Assembly (NCBI RefSeq): GCF_020532705.1
Contig: NZ_JAJAVD010000004.1
Span: 186,001 to 250,000 of the forward strand
DNA from: Methylobacillus caricis
GTDB lineage: Bacteria > Pseudomonadota > Gammaproteobacteria > Burkholderiales > Methylophilaceae
DNA: 64,000 nucleotides
Reading direction: 5' to 3'
Shown one piece after another: positions 44,425 through 54,173 of the stretch. The notes below the pieces were generated by a model. The model had not been told where the DNA came from and searched no databases. It saw only the letters and a list, made by a program, of their open reading frames with translations. The first letter of the stretch is position 1. Each line of letters starts with the position of its first letter. The translations under genes were made by a program, and so were the position numbers.

Positions 44425-45711
44425 GTGGCTTTCAAATTCAACCGAGTGAAAAACCTCGGCACCCATCCAGCAATAGCGATATCGCGGCGCGCTTATGCAC
44501 GCCATCGATACAACACGCCATTTTTCGTACTGCGTGAAACGCTGAACAGCTTTCAGGTACATAACGGCTTCGGTATTTCAGCATCGCTTTCATTCTATGC
44601 GATGTTTGCGCTGATACCCTTGATCCTGCTCATGTTTTTCATGCTGAGCCACTTGGTGATCTCATCCAATTACGCCATTGTCAAACTGGCTATTCTGGTC
44701 AGCAACCTGGTACCCAAGCTCAGCAATCGCATCATGGTCGAGGTTTACAATGCCTCTCAACACAAGGCAGCCTGGGGCGTATTCGGGATGATCGCCATGT
44801 TCTGGATCGTCATCCCGCTTGCAGGCGCATTACGCTCAGCTTTTTACACCATAGCCAGCGTCATAGAAGCCCCCTCTTTCATCCGGCGCCAAGTCAAGGA
44901 TATTCTTGCCGTTCTGGGAATATTGCTCATGTTTTCCCTATTTACCATCCTGGGACTAGGGATAGAAAAAGTCATCAGCGTCCTGGAGCCTCACGCCTCC
45001 CACTCTAGATACATCAACTCAGGCACGTCCCTATTACTCACCACATTACTCATAGGAATCTTTTATCGCGTCTTTTTTCCGGTAAGGGTCAGCTTGAGGC
45101 ATATCCTGATCGGTTCGTTGATCACTGCCTTGCTGTGGCTGGCCATGCGGCCCGCATTCGGATTGTTTTTATCCATCAACCCATCGTATGGCGCGGTTTT
45201 CGGCGGCATGAAAAATCTGTTCATTTCAATCGGGTGGCTGTACTACACCTTTGTCGTCTTCATGTTTGGGACAGAGCTGATTTCAACCCTGCGAAAAAAA
45301 GACGTGCTTCTGTTACGGGGACTGTTTGATCGCATGCCAGACGATAAGGACACCTATCTGGGGGAACTGATGGCACGCTACGGAAAACATTATAAAAAAG
45401 GTGACTATATCTTCAGCAAAGGCGATGCCAGCCACGATCTGTACTATCTGGTATCAGGCAAAATCACCCTGACACTCAATGGTCGCTCATTGCGTAATTT
45501 AGACCCTGGAGACTATTTTGGAGAAATCGCTTTTCTTACCCAAACGCCGCGTGTTGCTGACGCCAAGGTGATATCTGATCATGCAGAGGTGGTGGTGGTC
45601 ACTTCTGCCAACGTCGAGACACTGCTGCTCGGTGAGCCACGCATCGCCATGAACTTTCTGAAACAAATGGCCAATCGCCTGCAAGACAACCACGTGCAGA
45701 GCACTGCCTGA
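44425..45711 (+). CDS. YihY/BrkB-type membrane protein fused to a cyclic-nucleotide-binding domain
   Basis: 428 residues from a GTG at 44425 behind AGGGA; the frame stays open upstream but there it overlaps pip. The first three quarters is a YihY/BrkB domain with about six membrane segments and the motif GFGISASLSFYAMFALIPL. From about residue 318 a cyclic-nucleotide-binding domain follows (KGDYIFSKGDASHDLYYLVSGK), with FGEIA at 365-369 and the arginine of PRVADA at 376, the elements that hold the cyclic phosphate. YihY was once called RNase BN in error; its transport or regulatory role is unsettled. The fusion suggests ligand control of the membrane part. Confidence 0.88.
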   Translation: MAFKFNRVKNLGTHPAIAISRRAYARHRYNTPFFVLRETLNSFQVHNGFGISASLSFYAMFALIPLILLMFFMLSHLVISSNYAIVKLAILVSNLVPKLSNRIMVEVYNASQHKAAWGVFGMIAMFWIVIPLAGALRSAFYTIASVIEAPSFIRRQVKDILAVLGILLMFSLFTILGLGIEKVISVLEPHASHSRYINSGTSLLLTTLLIGIFYRVFFPVRVSLRHILIGSLITALLWLAMRPAFGLFLSINPSYGAVFGGMKNLFISIGWLYYTFVVFMFGTELISTLRKKDVLLLRGLFDRMPDDKDTYLGELMARYGKHYKKGDYIFSKGDASHDLYYLVSGKITLTLNGRSLRNLDPGDYFGEIAFLTQTPRVADAKVISDHAEVVVVTSANVETLLLGEPRIAMNFLKQMANRLQDNHVQSTA

Positions 45712-45719
45712 GAATCACC

Positions 45720-46403
45720 TTAGCTATCGGCCCACATGCGTAAAAGATTGTGGTAAACACCTGTCAGACTGATCACTTCAGCATCTTTCCCGCCCTTGTC
45801 TACAGCAATTTTCTGAATAGCGTTATCCAACTGGAATAACAATGTACGCTGTGCATCATCCCTCACCATACTTTGCATCCAGAAAAAAGATGAAACCCGA
45901 GTGCCACGCGTTACCGGCGTGACATGATGCAGGCTGCTAGAAGGGTAAAGCACCATATGCCCTGCTGGCAATTTGACCTCTTGCGATCCGAAGGTGTCTT
46001 CTATGGTCAGCACTCCGCCATCATAATCTTCCGGCTCAGAAAAGAACAAAGTCGCGGACAAATCGCTTCGAATGCGGAAATTGGTGCCGCGCAATTGACG
46101 AATGGCATTATCCACATGCGTACCAAACGCCTGCCCGCCCTCATAGCGGTTAAACAAAGGCGGAAAAACCTTGAGAGGTAGAGCGGCAGAAATAAATAAT
46201 GGGCTCATCCCTAATGCATCCTGGATCAAATCACCGACTTGACGTGCGACAGGAGAACCCTCAGGCAACTGCATATTATTCTTGGCGAGCGCGGATTGAC
46301 TGCCCGATGTCACGTTGCCATCCACCCACTCAGCCGCATCCATCAACTGCCGACACTGTGCCACTTGCTCTTTGGTCAATACCTTTGGAATTTCAATTAG
46401 CAT
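45720..46403 (-). CDS. PKHD-type 2-oxoglutarate/Fe(II) hydroxylase (PiuC/YbiX-like)
   Basis: 227 residues from the ATG at 46403 (MLIEIPKVL); the longer frame to 46424 has no family support. The iron ligands are HVD (about 95-97) and the His of HHVTPVTRG, with the Arg that binds 2-oxoglutarate in [11 protein letters not shown]. Members of this family sit beside catecholate siderophore receptors (PiuA, Fiu), and here the next gene upstream is such a receptor. The biological substrate is unknown. A terminator separates it from that receptor gene. Confidence 0.92.
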   Translation of the reverse strand: MLIEIPKVLTKEQVAQCRQLMDAAEWVDGNVTSGSQSALAKNNMQLPEGSPVARQVGDLIQDALGMSPLFISAALPLKVFPPLFNRYEGGQAFGTHVDNAIRQLRGTNFRIRSDLSATLFFSEPEDYDGGVLTIEDTFGSQEVKLPAGHMVLYPSSSLHHVTPVTRGTRVSSFFWMQSMVRDDAQRTLLFQLDNAIQKIAVDKGGKDAEVISLTGVYHNLLRMWADS

Positions 46404-46428
46404 CTTGCCTACCCATTTGCTCACAAGT

Positions 46429-46464
46429 AAAAAAACCCTATAGAGGTTAACACCTCCATAGGGT
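46429..46464 (-). terminator. Terminator between a siderophore receptor and the PKHD hydroxylase gene
   Basis: Minus strand: ACCCTATGGAGGT, four-base loop, ACCTCTATAGGGT with one mismatch, then T6. It lies 36 bases after the receptor stop, so the hydroxylase may depend on readthrough or on its own promoter. Confidence 0.75.
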
Positions 46465-46499
46465 CAAAGCATTAAGATATATACACTACAGCACGAAAT

Positions 46500-48668
46500 C
46501 TAGAACTTGAAGTTCAGTGACAAGAACGCAAATCTTCCAGCAGCCACTGTCGCCAGACCACCATGTGAAGAACCTGAATTACTGAAATAACGTTTGTCTG
46601 TCAGATTCTGTACATTCAGCTGCAGATTGATACGCTCGTCAAATTTATAGGTAGCCATCGCATCCAGACGCACATAAGACGGCACCTTCAGCGTATTGGC
46701 AGTATTCACATACATTTCACCTGTATAGAATGCACCTCCACCTACGGTCAATTGCGGCAGCAGCTCATAGGTAGTCCACAAGCTGGCGCTGTTGCGTGCC
46801 ACGGTAGGTAATGGCTTTCCCTTACCCACCAGTCCAGCAGCATTAGTAGCTGTTTTTACCTGCTCGCTATCCAGGTATGTATAACCAGCAAACACACTCC
46901 ACTTATCCGCCAGACGACCTGCAGCACCAAGCTCCAGCCCTTGAACCTTGGTTTCCCCGATATTGTCCAGCAGTCCAGTGTCTACATTGGTTACCCGACT
47001 ATCTGTACGCTTGATATGGAAAATAGCAGCGTTCAGTGCTAACCCATCCAGTACATCCCACTTGGTACCAACCTCAAAACTCTTGACACGCTCTGGATCA
47101 AGATCCTGAGTGGCTACAGCAATATCTGATCCATTATCTGGACCAACAGCACCATTGCTAATACCCATAGGAACTGTTGAAGTAGCATAGGTTGCATAGA
47201 TACTGCCATTAGGTTGCACCTTGTACACCAAACCCAACTGATAATTGAAAGATCCATTATCGGACTCTCCGATACTTTCATCCCCGGCCACAATATTGAC
47301 GTGTCTTCTGGCTTCGAACTTGTCATAGCGTACACCCGCATTCAACAACCACTGATCATTGAATTCAATCGTATCAAACGCATAGATGGAGCGGTTGAAA
47401 CTGGTGCTTCTATTGTTGGCATCGTGGTCTGGGAAACTGACCGTTGCCACACCGGCAGGTGCGGTATTATCTGGATTGTGGGCATCCACATTCGGGTTCA
47501 ATCCAGGAACTGCCACATTACGGTATTGATATGTCACATCCCGACTGATAGTCACGCCCACATTCATGGTGTGCTTGATTTCAGCCGTATTGAAGCCAAA
47601 TGAGACATCTGTCGTATTCGCCACACTTGTCGTTTTAACTTTACGCGCGTGATTGGTACGTGTCAGGAATGGAAAATTGGCTGCAGCTCCACCTGGGGAA
47701 GTCATCACATATTCATTATCCGATGTGCCATAACGGCTGGTATTTCTCAATGTCACATCGTTATCAAAGGTATGCTTCAACTCAAGTGTGCCAATATCCG
47801 TATTGGTCTCTTGATAATCCCGATTGGTATACCCGAAAAAATTATCCTTGCTGACATGAATGGGCTTGCCGTTCAGGAATGGGAAACCGCGGTCTGGTGT
47901 ATCATCCGACTCCATGTGATACCAGCTTACTGTAGCAGTGGTTGGTCCATTCAGCCCCAGCGTCAGAGATGGCATGAACCCCCAACGCTTCACATCTACA
48001 CCATCCCGTCCTGGAGTATCGGCATCATGGGTCATCCCTACCAGACGGATAGCAGCATCTTCCCCTAACATATAGTTGCCATCAAACGTCACACGCCGAT
48101 AATCATCTGTCCCGATACCCACAGAACCCGAGGTAAAATTATCTGCCTTGGCTTTCTTGGTAATGATATTAATACTACCTCCGGCAGAGCCTTGCCCATC
48201 AAATGCACCACCCGGCCCCTTGATTACCTCAACACGCTCAATCGCAAAAATCTCACGATTCTGCGTCGCAAGGTCGCGGAAACCATCAACAAAGATAGAA
48301 GCCTGTGCATCATATCCTCGAATAAATGGACGATCAGACATGGCGCCACCTGAGCCGCCTTCGCCAACCCCAAATGTAATACCCGGTGTTGTACGCAAAG
48401 CATCCTGCAATGTCAGGGAGCCACTATCCTTGATCACATCCTCTGTAATCACAGTGACAGTCTTCGGCGTATCCTTCAGTGACGCAGTAAATTTCTGGTT
48501 GGCAGACCTCTCCACCTTATAAGGATTTTCCTTCGCGGATTGGATCTGCAATTCAGGCAATGTCAGCGCCTCATCTGCCGAATATGCTGCCCCGGCAAAA
48601 AGCATCGCAACCGCTGTTGCGACGGGCTTCATCACAGCATCGTAGTTTTTTGTAATCATTTTGCGCAT
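46500..48668 (-). CDS. TonB-dependent siderophore receptor, Fiu/PiuA-like (copy 1)
   Basis: 722-residue outer-membrane receptor: signal peptide (ending near AAYSA), plug (TVTVITEDVIKDSGSLTLQDA, RPFIRGYDAQASIFVDGFRD, GGAFDGQGSAGGSINIITK) and barrel ending FLSLNFKF. It lacks the STN signalling extension. Pairing with a PKHD hydroxylase points to catecholate siderophores. AAGGGA lies only a few bases before the first ATG, so the ATG at 48659 (MITKNYD) may be the real start. It is a close paralog of the next receptor. Confidence 0.9.
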   Translation of the reverse strand: MRKMITKNYDAVMKPVATAVAMLFAGAAYSADEALTLPELQIQSAKENPYKVERSANQKFTASLKDTPKTVTVITEDVIKDSGSLTLQDALRTTPGITFGVGEGGSGGAMSDRPFIRGYDAQASIFVDGFRDLATQNREIFAIERVEVIKGPGGAFDGQGSAGGSINIITKKAKADNFTSGSVGIGTDDYRRVTFDGNYMLGEDAAIRLVGMTHDADTPGRDGVDVKRWGFMPSLTLGLNGPTTATVSWYHMESDDTPDRGFPFLNGKPIHVSKDNFFGYTNRDYQETNTDIGTLELKHTFDNDVTLRNTSRYGTSDNEYVMTSPGGAAANFPFLTRTNHARKVKTTSVANTTDVSFGFNTAEIKHTMNVGVTISRDVTYQYRNVAVPGLNPNVDAHNPDNTAPAGVATVSFPDHDANNRSTSFNRSIYAFDTIEFNDQWLLNAGVRYDKFEARRHVNIVAGDESIGESDNGSFNYQLGLVYKVQPNGSIYATYATSTVPMGISNGAVGPDNGSDIAVATQDLDPERVKSFEVGTKWDVLDGLALNAAIFHIKRTDSRVTNVDTGLLDNIGETKVQGLELGAAGRLADKWSVFAGYTYLDSEQVKTATNAAGLVGKGKPLPTVARNSASLWTTYELLPQLTVGGGAFYTGEMYVNTANTLKVPSYVRLDAMATYKFDERINLQLNVQNLTDKRYFSNSGSSHGGLATVAAGRFAFLSLNFKF

Positions 48669-48711
48669 TTCCCTTAACTTAAATTTACAAAATTTTTGGA
48701 AACGCCAATAT

Positions 48712-48730
48712 AAATGAGAAACATCAATGA
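48712..48730. promoter_or_regulatory. Possible Fur box upstream of receptor copy 1
   Basis: AAATGAGAAACATCAATGA resembles one good Fur half-site (AATGAGAA) with a weaker second half. It is about 50 bases upstream of the gene. Similar sequence lies upstream of copy 2. Tentative. Confidence 0.35.
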
Positions 48731-48799
48731 TACAAATAAAAATTGTTTCTATTTTCTTTTGTATTTAATCCACATAAGATATAACTCTATGTCTTAAAA

Positions 48800-48835
48800 A
48801 TAAAAAATCCCTGTCAGACCAGTCTGGCAGGGATT
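48800..48835 (-). terminator. Terminator after receptor copy 2
   Basis: Fourteen-bp stem starting AATCCCTGCCAGAC on the minus strand with one mismatch and a two-base apex, then T6. It lies about 80 bases past the stop of the 48917-51100 gene. Confidence 0.8.
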
Positions 48836-48916
48836 ACTTTTTAAATATTGAAAATATGTTGTGCTTTAGCCTGCAGAAACCAATAGCTCCGCAGAGCTAA
48901 AGCACAGAAACAGGCC

Positions 48917-51100
48917 CTAGAACTTGAAATTCAAGGACACAAATGCCAGTCGCCCAGGAGCAACAGTTGCAAAATGACGTGTATATGTCTGATTGAAATA
49001 ACGCTTATCCGTTAGGTTTTGTAGATTGAGCTGCAGACTGATTCGATCATCAAACTTGTATGAAGCCATCGCATCCCAGCGGACATAGGATGGAACATAC
49101 AATGAGTTACCTGGATCAGCGTATACCTTGTCAACGTAAAACGCACCACCGCCAACAGTCAATGCAGGCAACACATTATATGTCGTCCATATACTGGCAC
49201 TGTTTTTTGCAATACCTGGCAAGTCCTTGCCCTTATTCGCAGCACTTCCAAGGTCAGTCATGCCCCCAGCAAACTGACCTGTCTTGGATTGCTCTGTATC
49301 AAGATAAGTATACCCAGCAAACACATCCCATTTATCTGTAATTTTTCCTGCTGCACCAAGCTCTATACCCTTAACCTTCACCTCACCCGCATTGGCATAA
49401 ACACTATTAGCAACTAGAACCCGCGCATCATACTTTTCAGTATAGAAAGCCGCGGCGGTCAATGACAAGCCATCAAGGACATCCCATTTCGTACCAACTT
49501 CGAAGCTCTTGGTGCGTTCCGGCCTTAAATCAGCGGTAGTACTTGTAATCAAATAACCATTTTCCTGATTACCATCGCCATTATTCAAGCCCACTGGAGT
49601 ACTTGATGTGCCATATGACACATACACATTGCCTCTGTCATTGATCTTGTAAACAGCGCCAAGTTGGTAATTCCAAAAAGTGTGATCTGCTGTCGCATTA
49701 TCTGCGGCTGTTGTTGAGTCCCTGTTGATCTTGAATTTATCGTATCGAATACCTGCATTGAGCAACCATTGCTCATTCAACTCGATGCTGTCGAATGCAT
49801 AAAGCGAATGGTTTCTGCTGGTAGTTGTATTGGAAGGCGTACCACTAAAACTGACATCAAGGTTCGAAGGCCTGCTTGGGTCTGGATCATACATATTTAC
49901 CGGAGATGACAATGTTCCTGACGTCAGCGCATTGAATTGATCAGTTTCTACCTTGGACCATTCAAATCCCACATTCACGGTATGCTTAATGCTGCCAGTG
50001 GCGAATGCAAAGGAAAGGTCTGTCAAATTACCTAGTGACTCAGTCTTGGTGTAGCGTGCCTGGTTATTGAGGTCCAGTAAACCGGAAGCGCCGCCTGCAG
50101 CCTGCACCAAGGCACGAGTGGTCACGTACTTATTCTTGCTAATGCCGTAACGTGAAGTGTTTCGCAGCACTACATCATCATTAAAAGCATGCTTAAGCTC
50201 CAGCGTCCCAATATCACTATCGGTCTTTTGATAGTCCTTATCCTTGAACCCATAGAAATTGTCCTTGCTGACACTTAGAGGACGATGATAAAGAACACCG
50301 CTATTGTCTGCATAAGGCAAACCACGATCAGCCATATCATCTGTTTCAAAGTGGTACCAATTTGCCGTTGCCGAGGTGGGGCCATTTAATCCTAGCGTGA
50401 TAGATGGCATGAATCCCCAGCGCTTTACATCCACAGAATCTCGTCCTGGGGTATCCGCATCGTGCACCATACCGACCAGACGAATGGCAGCATCATCGCC
50501 AATCATGTAGTTGCCATCAAAAGTGGCACGACGGTAACTGTCTGTACCCAAGCCAATAGAACCAGAGGTAAAGTTATCAGCCTTAGCGCGCTTGGTCACA
50601 ATATTGATACTACCGCCAGCGGAACCCCGGCCATCAAAAGCACCACTGGGTCCTTTCAGTACCTCCATTTGCTCAATCGCAAACACTTCACGGGTTTGAG
50701 CTCCAAGATCACGCAGACCATCTACGAAAATAGAACTTTGTGAATCAAAACCGCGAATGAATGGTCTATCAGTCATCGCAGATCCACCACCCTCTCCAGA
50801 TCCGAAGGTAATTCCTGGCACTGTGCGCAGGGCATCCTGAAAGGTATTTGACCCTGTGTCCCTAATCACATCCTGAGTTACTACCGTCACTGACTTTGGA
50901 GTGTCTTTCAGCGTAGCTGTAAACTTTTGGTTGGCAGATTTTTCAACCTTATATGGATTTTCTTTTTTTCCTTGAACCTGCAACTCAGGCAATGCACCAC
51001 CTTCTTCAGCTGCGAACGCAGACCCTACAAAAATAAGTGCAACAGCCGCACTTACAGGTTTTAAATTAATCCCTGCTTTTTGACCTAATACCTTCAGCAC
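48917..51100 (-). CDS. TonB-dependent siderophore receptor, Fiu-like (copy 2)
   Basis: 727 residues from a GTG at 51100 that follows AAAGGG; the frame extends to 51133 without a better start. Signal peptide ends near AFA. The plug (SVTVVTQDVIRDTGSNTFQDA, RPFIRGFDSQSSIFVDGLRD) and barrel are highly similar to copy 1, including the shared DTPGRD and KRWGFMPS region, so the two arose by tandem duplication. Ligand is probably a catecholate siderophore; the loops differ, so ligands may differ too. Confidence 0.9.
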   Translation of the reverse strand: MLKVLGQKAGINLKPVSAAVALIFVGSAFAAEEGGALPELQVQGKKENPYKVEKSANQKFTATLKDTPKSVTVVTQDVIRDTGSNTFQDALRTVPGITFGSGEGGGSAMTDRPFIRGFDSQSSIFVDGLRDLGAQTREVFAIEQMEVLKGPSGAFDGRGSAGGSINIVTKRAKADNFTSGSIGLGTDSYRRATFDGNYMIGDDAAIRLVGMVHDADTPGRDSVDVKRWGFMPSITLGLNGPTSATANWYHFETDDMADRGLPYADNSGVLYHRPLSVSKDNFYGFKDKDYQKTDSDIGTLELKHAFNDDVVLRNTSRYGISKNKYVTTRALVQAAGGASGLLDLNNQARYTKTESLGNLTDLSFAFATGSIKHTVNVGFEWSKVETDQFNALTSGTLSSPVNMYDPDPSRPSNLDVSFSGTPSNTTTSRNHSLYAFDSIELNEQWLLNAGIRYDKFKINRDSTTAADNATADHTFWNYQLGAVYKINDRGNVYVSYGTSSTPVGLNNGDGNQENGYLITSTTADLRPERTKSFEVGTKWDVLDGLSLTAAAFYTEKYDARVLVANSVYANAGEVKVKGIELGAAGKITDKWDVFAGYTYLDTEQSKTGQFAGGMTDLGSAANKGKDLPGIAKNSASIWTTYNVLPALTVGGGAFYVDKVYADPGNSLYVPSYVRWDAMASYKFDDRISLQLNLQNLTDKRYFNQTYTRHFATVAPGRLAFVSLNFKF

Positions 51101-51146
51101 AATTTTCCCTTTACACAAGTTTACATATACCAAGAAACATGAATAT

Positions 51147-51165
51147 AAATAAGAAAGATTATCAA
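51147..51165. promoter_or_regulatory. Possible Fur box upstream of receptor copy 2
   Basis: AAATAAGAAAGATTATCAA has a good ATTATC half and a partial second half. It is about 50 bases upstream of the GTG start and starts with the same AAAT-AGAAA pattern as the site before copy 1. Tentative. Confidence 0.4.
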
Positions 51166-51355
51166 TACAAGATATATTTCTTAATTGTTGCTAAATAACA
51201 ACAATTAACCACATGAAAAATATGGAAATTTAAATTAGAATATTGCGCTTGGTCATTTTTAGCATGTTGTAATCTAGGGCATACAATTCTTAATTATGCA
51301 TTCATCTGATAAAAGAGATGCCTATTCACTTTTATCCCAATCGCGAGAGTAAACC

Positions 51356-52300
51356 GTGTCAAATATTGTCGTTGCCGCTTTATATAAATTTGCCAGCCTG
51401 CCGGATTACCAGGAAATTCAACCAAGGCTACTTGCATTTTGTAATGAGCAAAGCATAAAAGGCACGCTGCTATTAGCAGAAGAAGGCATCAACGGCACCG
51501 TGGCAGGCAGTCGTACTGCGATTGATGCCTTGCTGGCTTATCTCCGCAAGGACACTAGACTGGCTGACATTGAACATAAAGAGTCATTCACTGATGAGTT
51601 GCCTTTCTATCGCATGAAGGTCAGGCTCAAGAAAGAAATCGTGACCTTGGGAATACCAGGCATAGACCCCAATAAAAAAGTGGGCACTTACGTCAAGCCA
51701 GAGGATTGGAATGCATTGATTTCAGACCCGGATGTTATTGTGATCGATACACGCAATGATTATGAATATGGCATAGGCACATTCAAAGGGGCGATAGACC
51801 CCCAAACAACCACTTTCCGTCAATTTCCTGACTACGTAAGCAAGAATCTTGATCCGGCAAAAAACAAAAAGGTTGCCATGTTTTGTACCGGTGGAATCCG
51901 TTGCGAAAAAGCCAGTTCATATATGATGGAACAAGGATTTGAAGAGGTTTACCATCTCCAGGGCGGGATCCTTAAATATCTAGAAAATGTCCCCCCTGAA
52001 GAAAGCCTGTGGGAGGGAGAGTGCTTTGTCTTTGACCAGCGTGTTGCTGTCAAACATGGCTTGGAAGTTGGCGATTACGATCAATGCTTCGCTTGCCGCC
52101 ATCCCATTTCCGCTGCAGATATGACATCAGGAAAATATGTCAAGGGAGTTTCTTGCCCTCGGTGCTATGACACACTCTCGGCTGAAAAACGCGCCAGCAT
52201 CCTGGAGCGTCAAAAACAAATCGACCTTGCCCGCAAACGGGGGGAAGTCCACATTGGTGATGATGCAAGGAAATACAAAAAAACAACCCCTGACGTTTGA
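51356..52300 (+). CDS. trhO: TrhO, tRNA uridine-34 hydroxylase (rhodanese-like, YceA)
   Basis: 314 residues. An N-terminal acylphosphatase-like part ([14 protein letters not shown]) precedes a rhodanese domain with the active cysteine in FCTGGIRC (Cys177), and a cysteine-rich C-terminus follows ([14 protein letters not shown]). TrhO uses oxygen to form 5-hydroxyuridine at U34 of tRNAs. The start is GTG behind GCGAGAG. The last codons form one arm of a hairpin that ends the opposite gene. Confidence 0.94.
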   Translation: MSNIVVAALYKFASLPDYQEIQPRLLAFCNEQSIKGTLLLAEEGINGTVAGSRTAIDALLAYLRKDTRLADIEHKESFTDELPFYRMKVRLKKEIVTLGIPGIDPNKKVGTYVKPEDWNALISDPDVIVIDTRNDYEYGIGTFKGAIDPQTTTFRQFPDYVSKNLDPAKNKKVAMFCTGGIRCEKASSYMMEQGFEEVYHLQGGILKYLENVPPEESLWEGECFVFDQRVAVKHGLEVGDYDQCFACRHPISAADMTSGKYVKGVSCPRCYDTLSAEKRASILERQKQIDLARKRGEVHIGDDARKYKKTTPDV

Positions 52301-52313
52301 TGTTCAGGGGTTG
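52277..52313 (-). terminator. Terminator for the small secreted protein gene, overlapping trhO
   Basis: CAACCCCTGA, ten-base loop, TCAGGGGTTG, then T7 on the minus strand. It includes the last codons and stop of trhO on the other strand. No T-run on the plus strand. Confidence 0.75.
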
Positions 52314-52350
52314 CAGGTAACGCTGACAACTGCAATTGCCAGCAAGTAAT

Positions 52351-52698
52351 CTAGTTAACGCCTACGTATCTCTTTACCTTGAAATGATGCTTTGGATGGG
52401 TAACATAAACAAACTTCTTGCCTGCATTACGGTCTGCACTGACGCCACTAGTGTCAATTTTATTGACGTTGAAATGGTGCCTGAAATGCGGCCTGAGATT
52501 CCTTGATTTCACTACATCTTTATGAGATGCAACGGCCTGAACTTCAGAAACCTGCGGATCAACTGAGATGGTGTTAGGGTTGATATTGGCAGCAGCCATC
52601 ATTTGGTTGTTCAACAAAGCATCGGTATTGTCAGCCTGAGCGAATGGAGCCCAAGCGGCGACTAAAGCAATTACTGCAACTGACATTGTCTTTCTCAT
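52351..52698 (-). CDS. Small secreted basic protein, unknown
   Basis: 115 residues from the ATG at 52698, which has GGAGA seven bases upstream. The signal peptide covers about residues 1-22 (PFAQA before DNT). The mature part is rich in Asn and then His, Lys and Arg (HFRHHFNVNK, HPKHHFKVKRY), which could bind metal or polyanions. I recognise no family. It is transcribed away from nhaR. Confidence 0.7.
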   Translation of the reverse strand: MRKTMSVAVIALVAAWAPFAQADNTDALLNNQMMAAANINPNTISVDPQVSEVQAVASHKDVVKSRNLRPHFRHHFNVNKIDTSGVSADRNAGKKFVYVTHPKHHFKVKRYVGVN

Positions 52699-52843
52699 GA
52701 TTATCTCCAAGTTATGGTCTTTGTAAGTTTTCTTTACAATGGTTCCCATACTACTAGACTAATATCCAGAGAAAAACATACTATTTGTTGATGAATACTT
52801 CGAGAAAAACGTAGTATTTATCTCCATGTAATGGAGAACAACC

Positions 52844-53758
52844 ATGAATTACAAGCAATTGAGCTATTTCTGGGCAGTCGCGAAGGCAGGAAGCCTAGTC
52901 AAGGCCAGTGAGCAACTAGGCGTTAGCCCACAAACCTTAAGCGGGCAAATCTCGTTGCTGGAAGCCGACCTCAACGTTACATTGTTCAAGCGGGTGGGAC
53001 GAGGACTGGAAATGACCGATGCAGGCAGAATGGCCTTGCCATATGCAGAAAACATTTTTGAAACTGGCAGCATGCTGGAAGAAAATCTCCGCCATCAACC
53101 CAAAAAACGTCCTCGACTATTCAATGTAGGGATTGCAGAATTTGTTCCCAAATCGATTGCCTACCACCTGCTATCTGCGGCAATGTCCTTGGAAGAACCC
53201 ATCCGTATCGTCTGTCGTGAAGACAACTTTGAAACATTGCTTGCCCAACTAGCCATCCACAAACTGGATTTGGTATTGGCGGATCGCCCCATGCCAAATG
53301 AAGTCAATATCACCGGCATCAGTCACAAACTAGGGGAAAGCGGCACCAGCTTTTTCGCCAAAGCAGAACTTGCCCTAAAATACCCTGGTGTATTTCCCGA
53401 ACGCCTTCACAGGGCTCCCATGCTGGTAATGGGGGAAGATAGCCTGATCCAGGGCCAGCTCATGCGCTGGCTTAATGAACAGCATATCGCACCCAATATA
53501 GTAGGAGAATTTGACGACAGTGCATTGATGAAAGCCTTTGGAATGGCTGGCATCGGCTTTTTCACCGCATCATCTGTTATTGCCCATGAAATCGAACAAG
53601 AATATGGCGTGATCAAAATTGCGGAAACCAAGGAATTCACCCAACATTTCTACGCAATCTCAGTACCCAAACGCGCCCACCACCCTGCCGTAGTAGCAGT
53701 CAACGAATCAGCAGACCAGCTATTCCTGTTCAATAAATCAAGCACACTCGACTCATAA
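52844..53758 (+). CDS. nhaR: NhaR-like LysR-family regulator
   Basis: 304 residues. The N-terminal helix-turn-helix (MNYKQLSYFWAVAKAGSLVKASEQLGVSPQTLSGQI region) with NYKQL..FWAVAKAGS is the NhaR type, and the periplasmic-binding-like effector domain fills the rest. In E. coli NhaR responds to sodium and activates nhaA, and it also controls biofilm genes. No Na+/H+ antiporter is nearby, so its target here is not shown. GGAG precedes the ATG. Confidence 0.87.
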   Translation: MNYKQLSYFWAVAKAGSLVKASEQLGVSPQTLSGQISLLEADLNVTLFKRVGRGLEMTDAGRMALPYAENIFETGSMLEENLRHQPKKRPRLFNVGIAEFVPKSIAYHLLSAAMSLEEPIRIVCREDNFETLLAQLAIHKLDLVLADRPMPNEVNITGISHKLGESGTSFFAKAELALKYPGVFPERLHRAPMLVMGEDSLIQGQLMRWLNEQHIAPNIVGEFDDSALMKAFGMAGIGFFTASSVIAHEIEQEYGVIKIAETKEFTQHFYAISVPKRAHHPAVVAVNESADQLFLFNKSSTLDS

Positions 53759-54173
53759 CTTAAAAATAGGTGATGTACCTAATCCGCCAGCTGAATTGAG
53801 CATTGGTCCAAGTTTGCCTTTAGTATTTGGAGGGGTTGACCTCTTTTGATGTGCCTATTCATGACAAAAAGCTGAACATGATTAGAACCAGAAAATATAT
53901 CGGGCGGCATTACTACGGTTTGGCATCTTGTAAAGAGAATCGCAGATAAACCATATATAACTAGGTAAAAGATACCATTGCCGAATTGCTCGGTAAGTCT
54001 ATCTGGCAATATTGCAATAGCAGATACGACTCTTGATATTCATAAGGGCAACTGATCCAGCAATTTCATGCCTCCCAAAATTGGAGGCCGATCAAATACC
54101 GCTTTGTGCACTTGATTCTCCTGAGCAAGCGCGCCCTGGATCAGGAGTTTTCAGTATGAAGGAATGGCAGAAA
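53759..54173. other. Gene-poor AT-rich stretch
   Basis: No supportable gene. The frames are short and have no recognisable protein. A seven-base inverted repeat (CTCCTGA/TCAGGAG) lies at about 54118-54147. The region appears to be decayed sequence at the edge of the tRNA-linked island described to the right. Confidence 0.5.

Noticed and set aside
52844-53758. A full sodium-response operon with nhaR
   Set aside because: No Na+/H+ antiporter gene is next to it; only the regulator is supported.
54118-54147. Seven-base inverted repeat in the tRNA-linked scar as an attachment site
   Set aside because: It does not match the tRNA-Ile2 3' end, and such short repeats are expected by chance.
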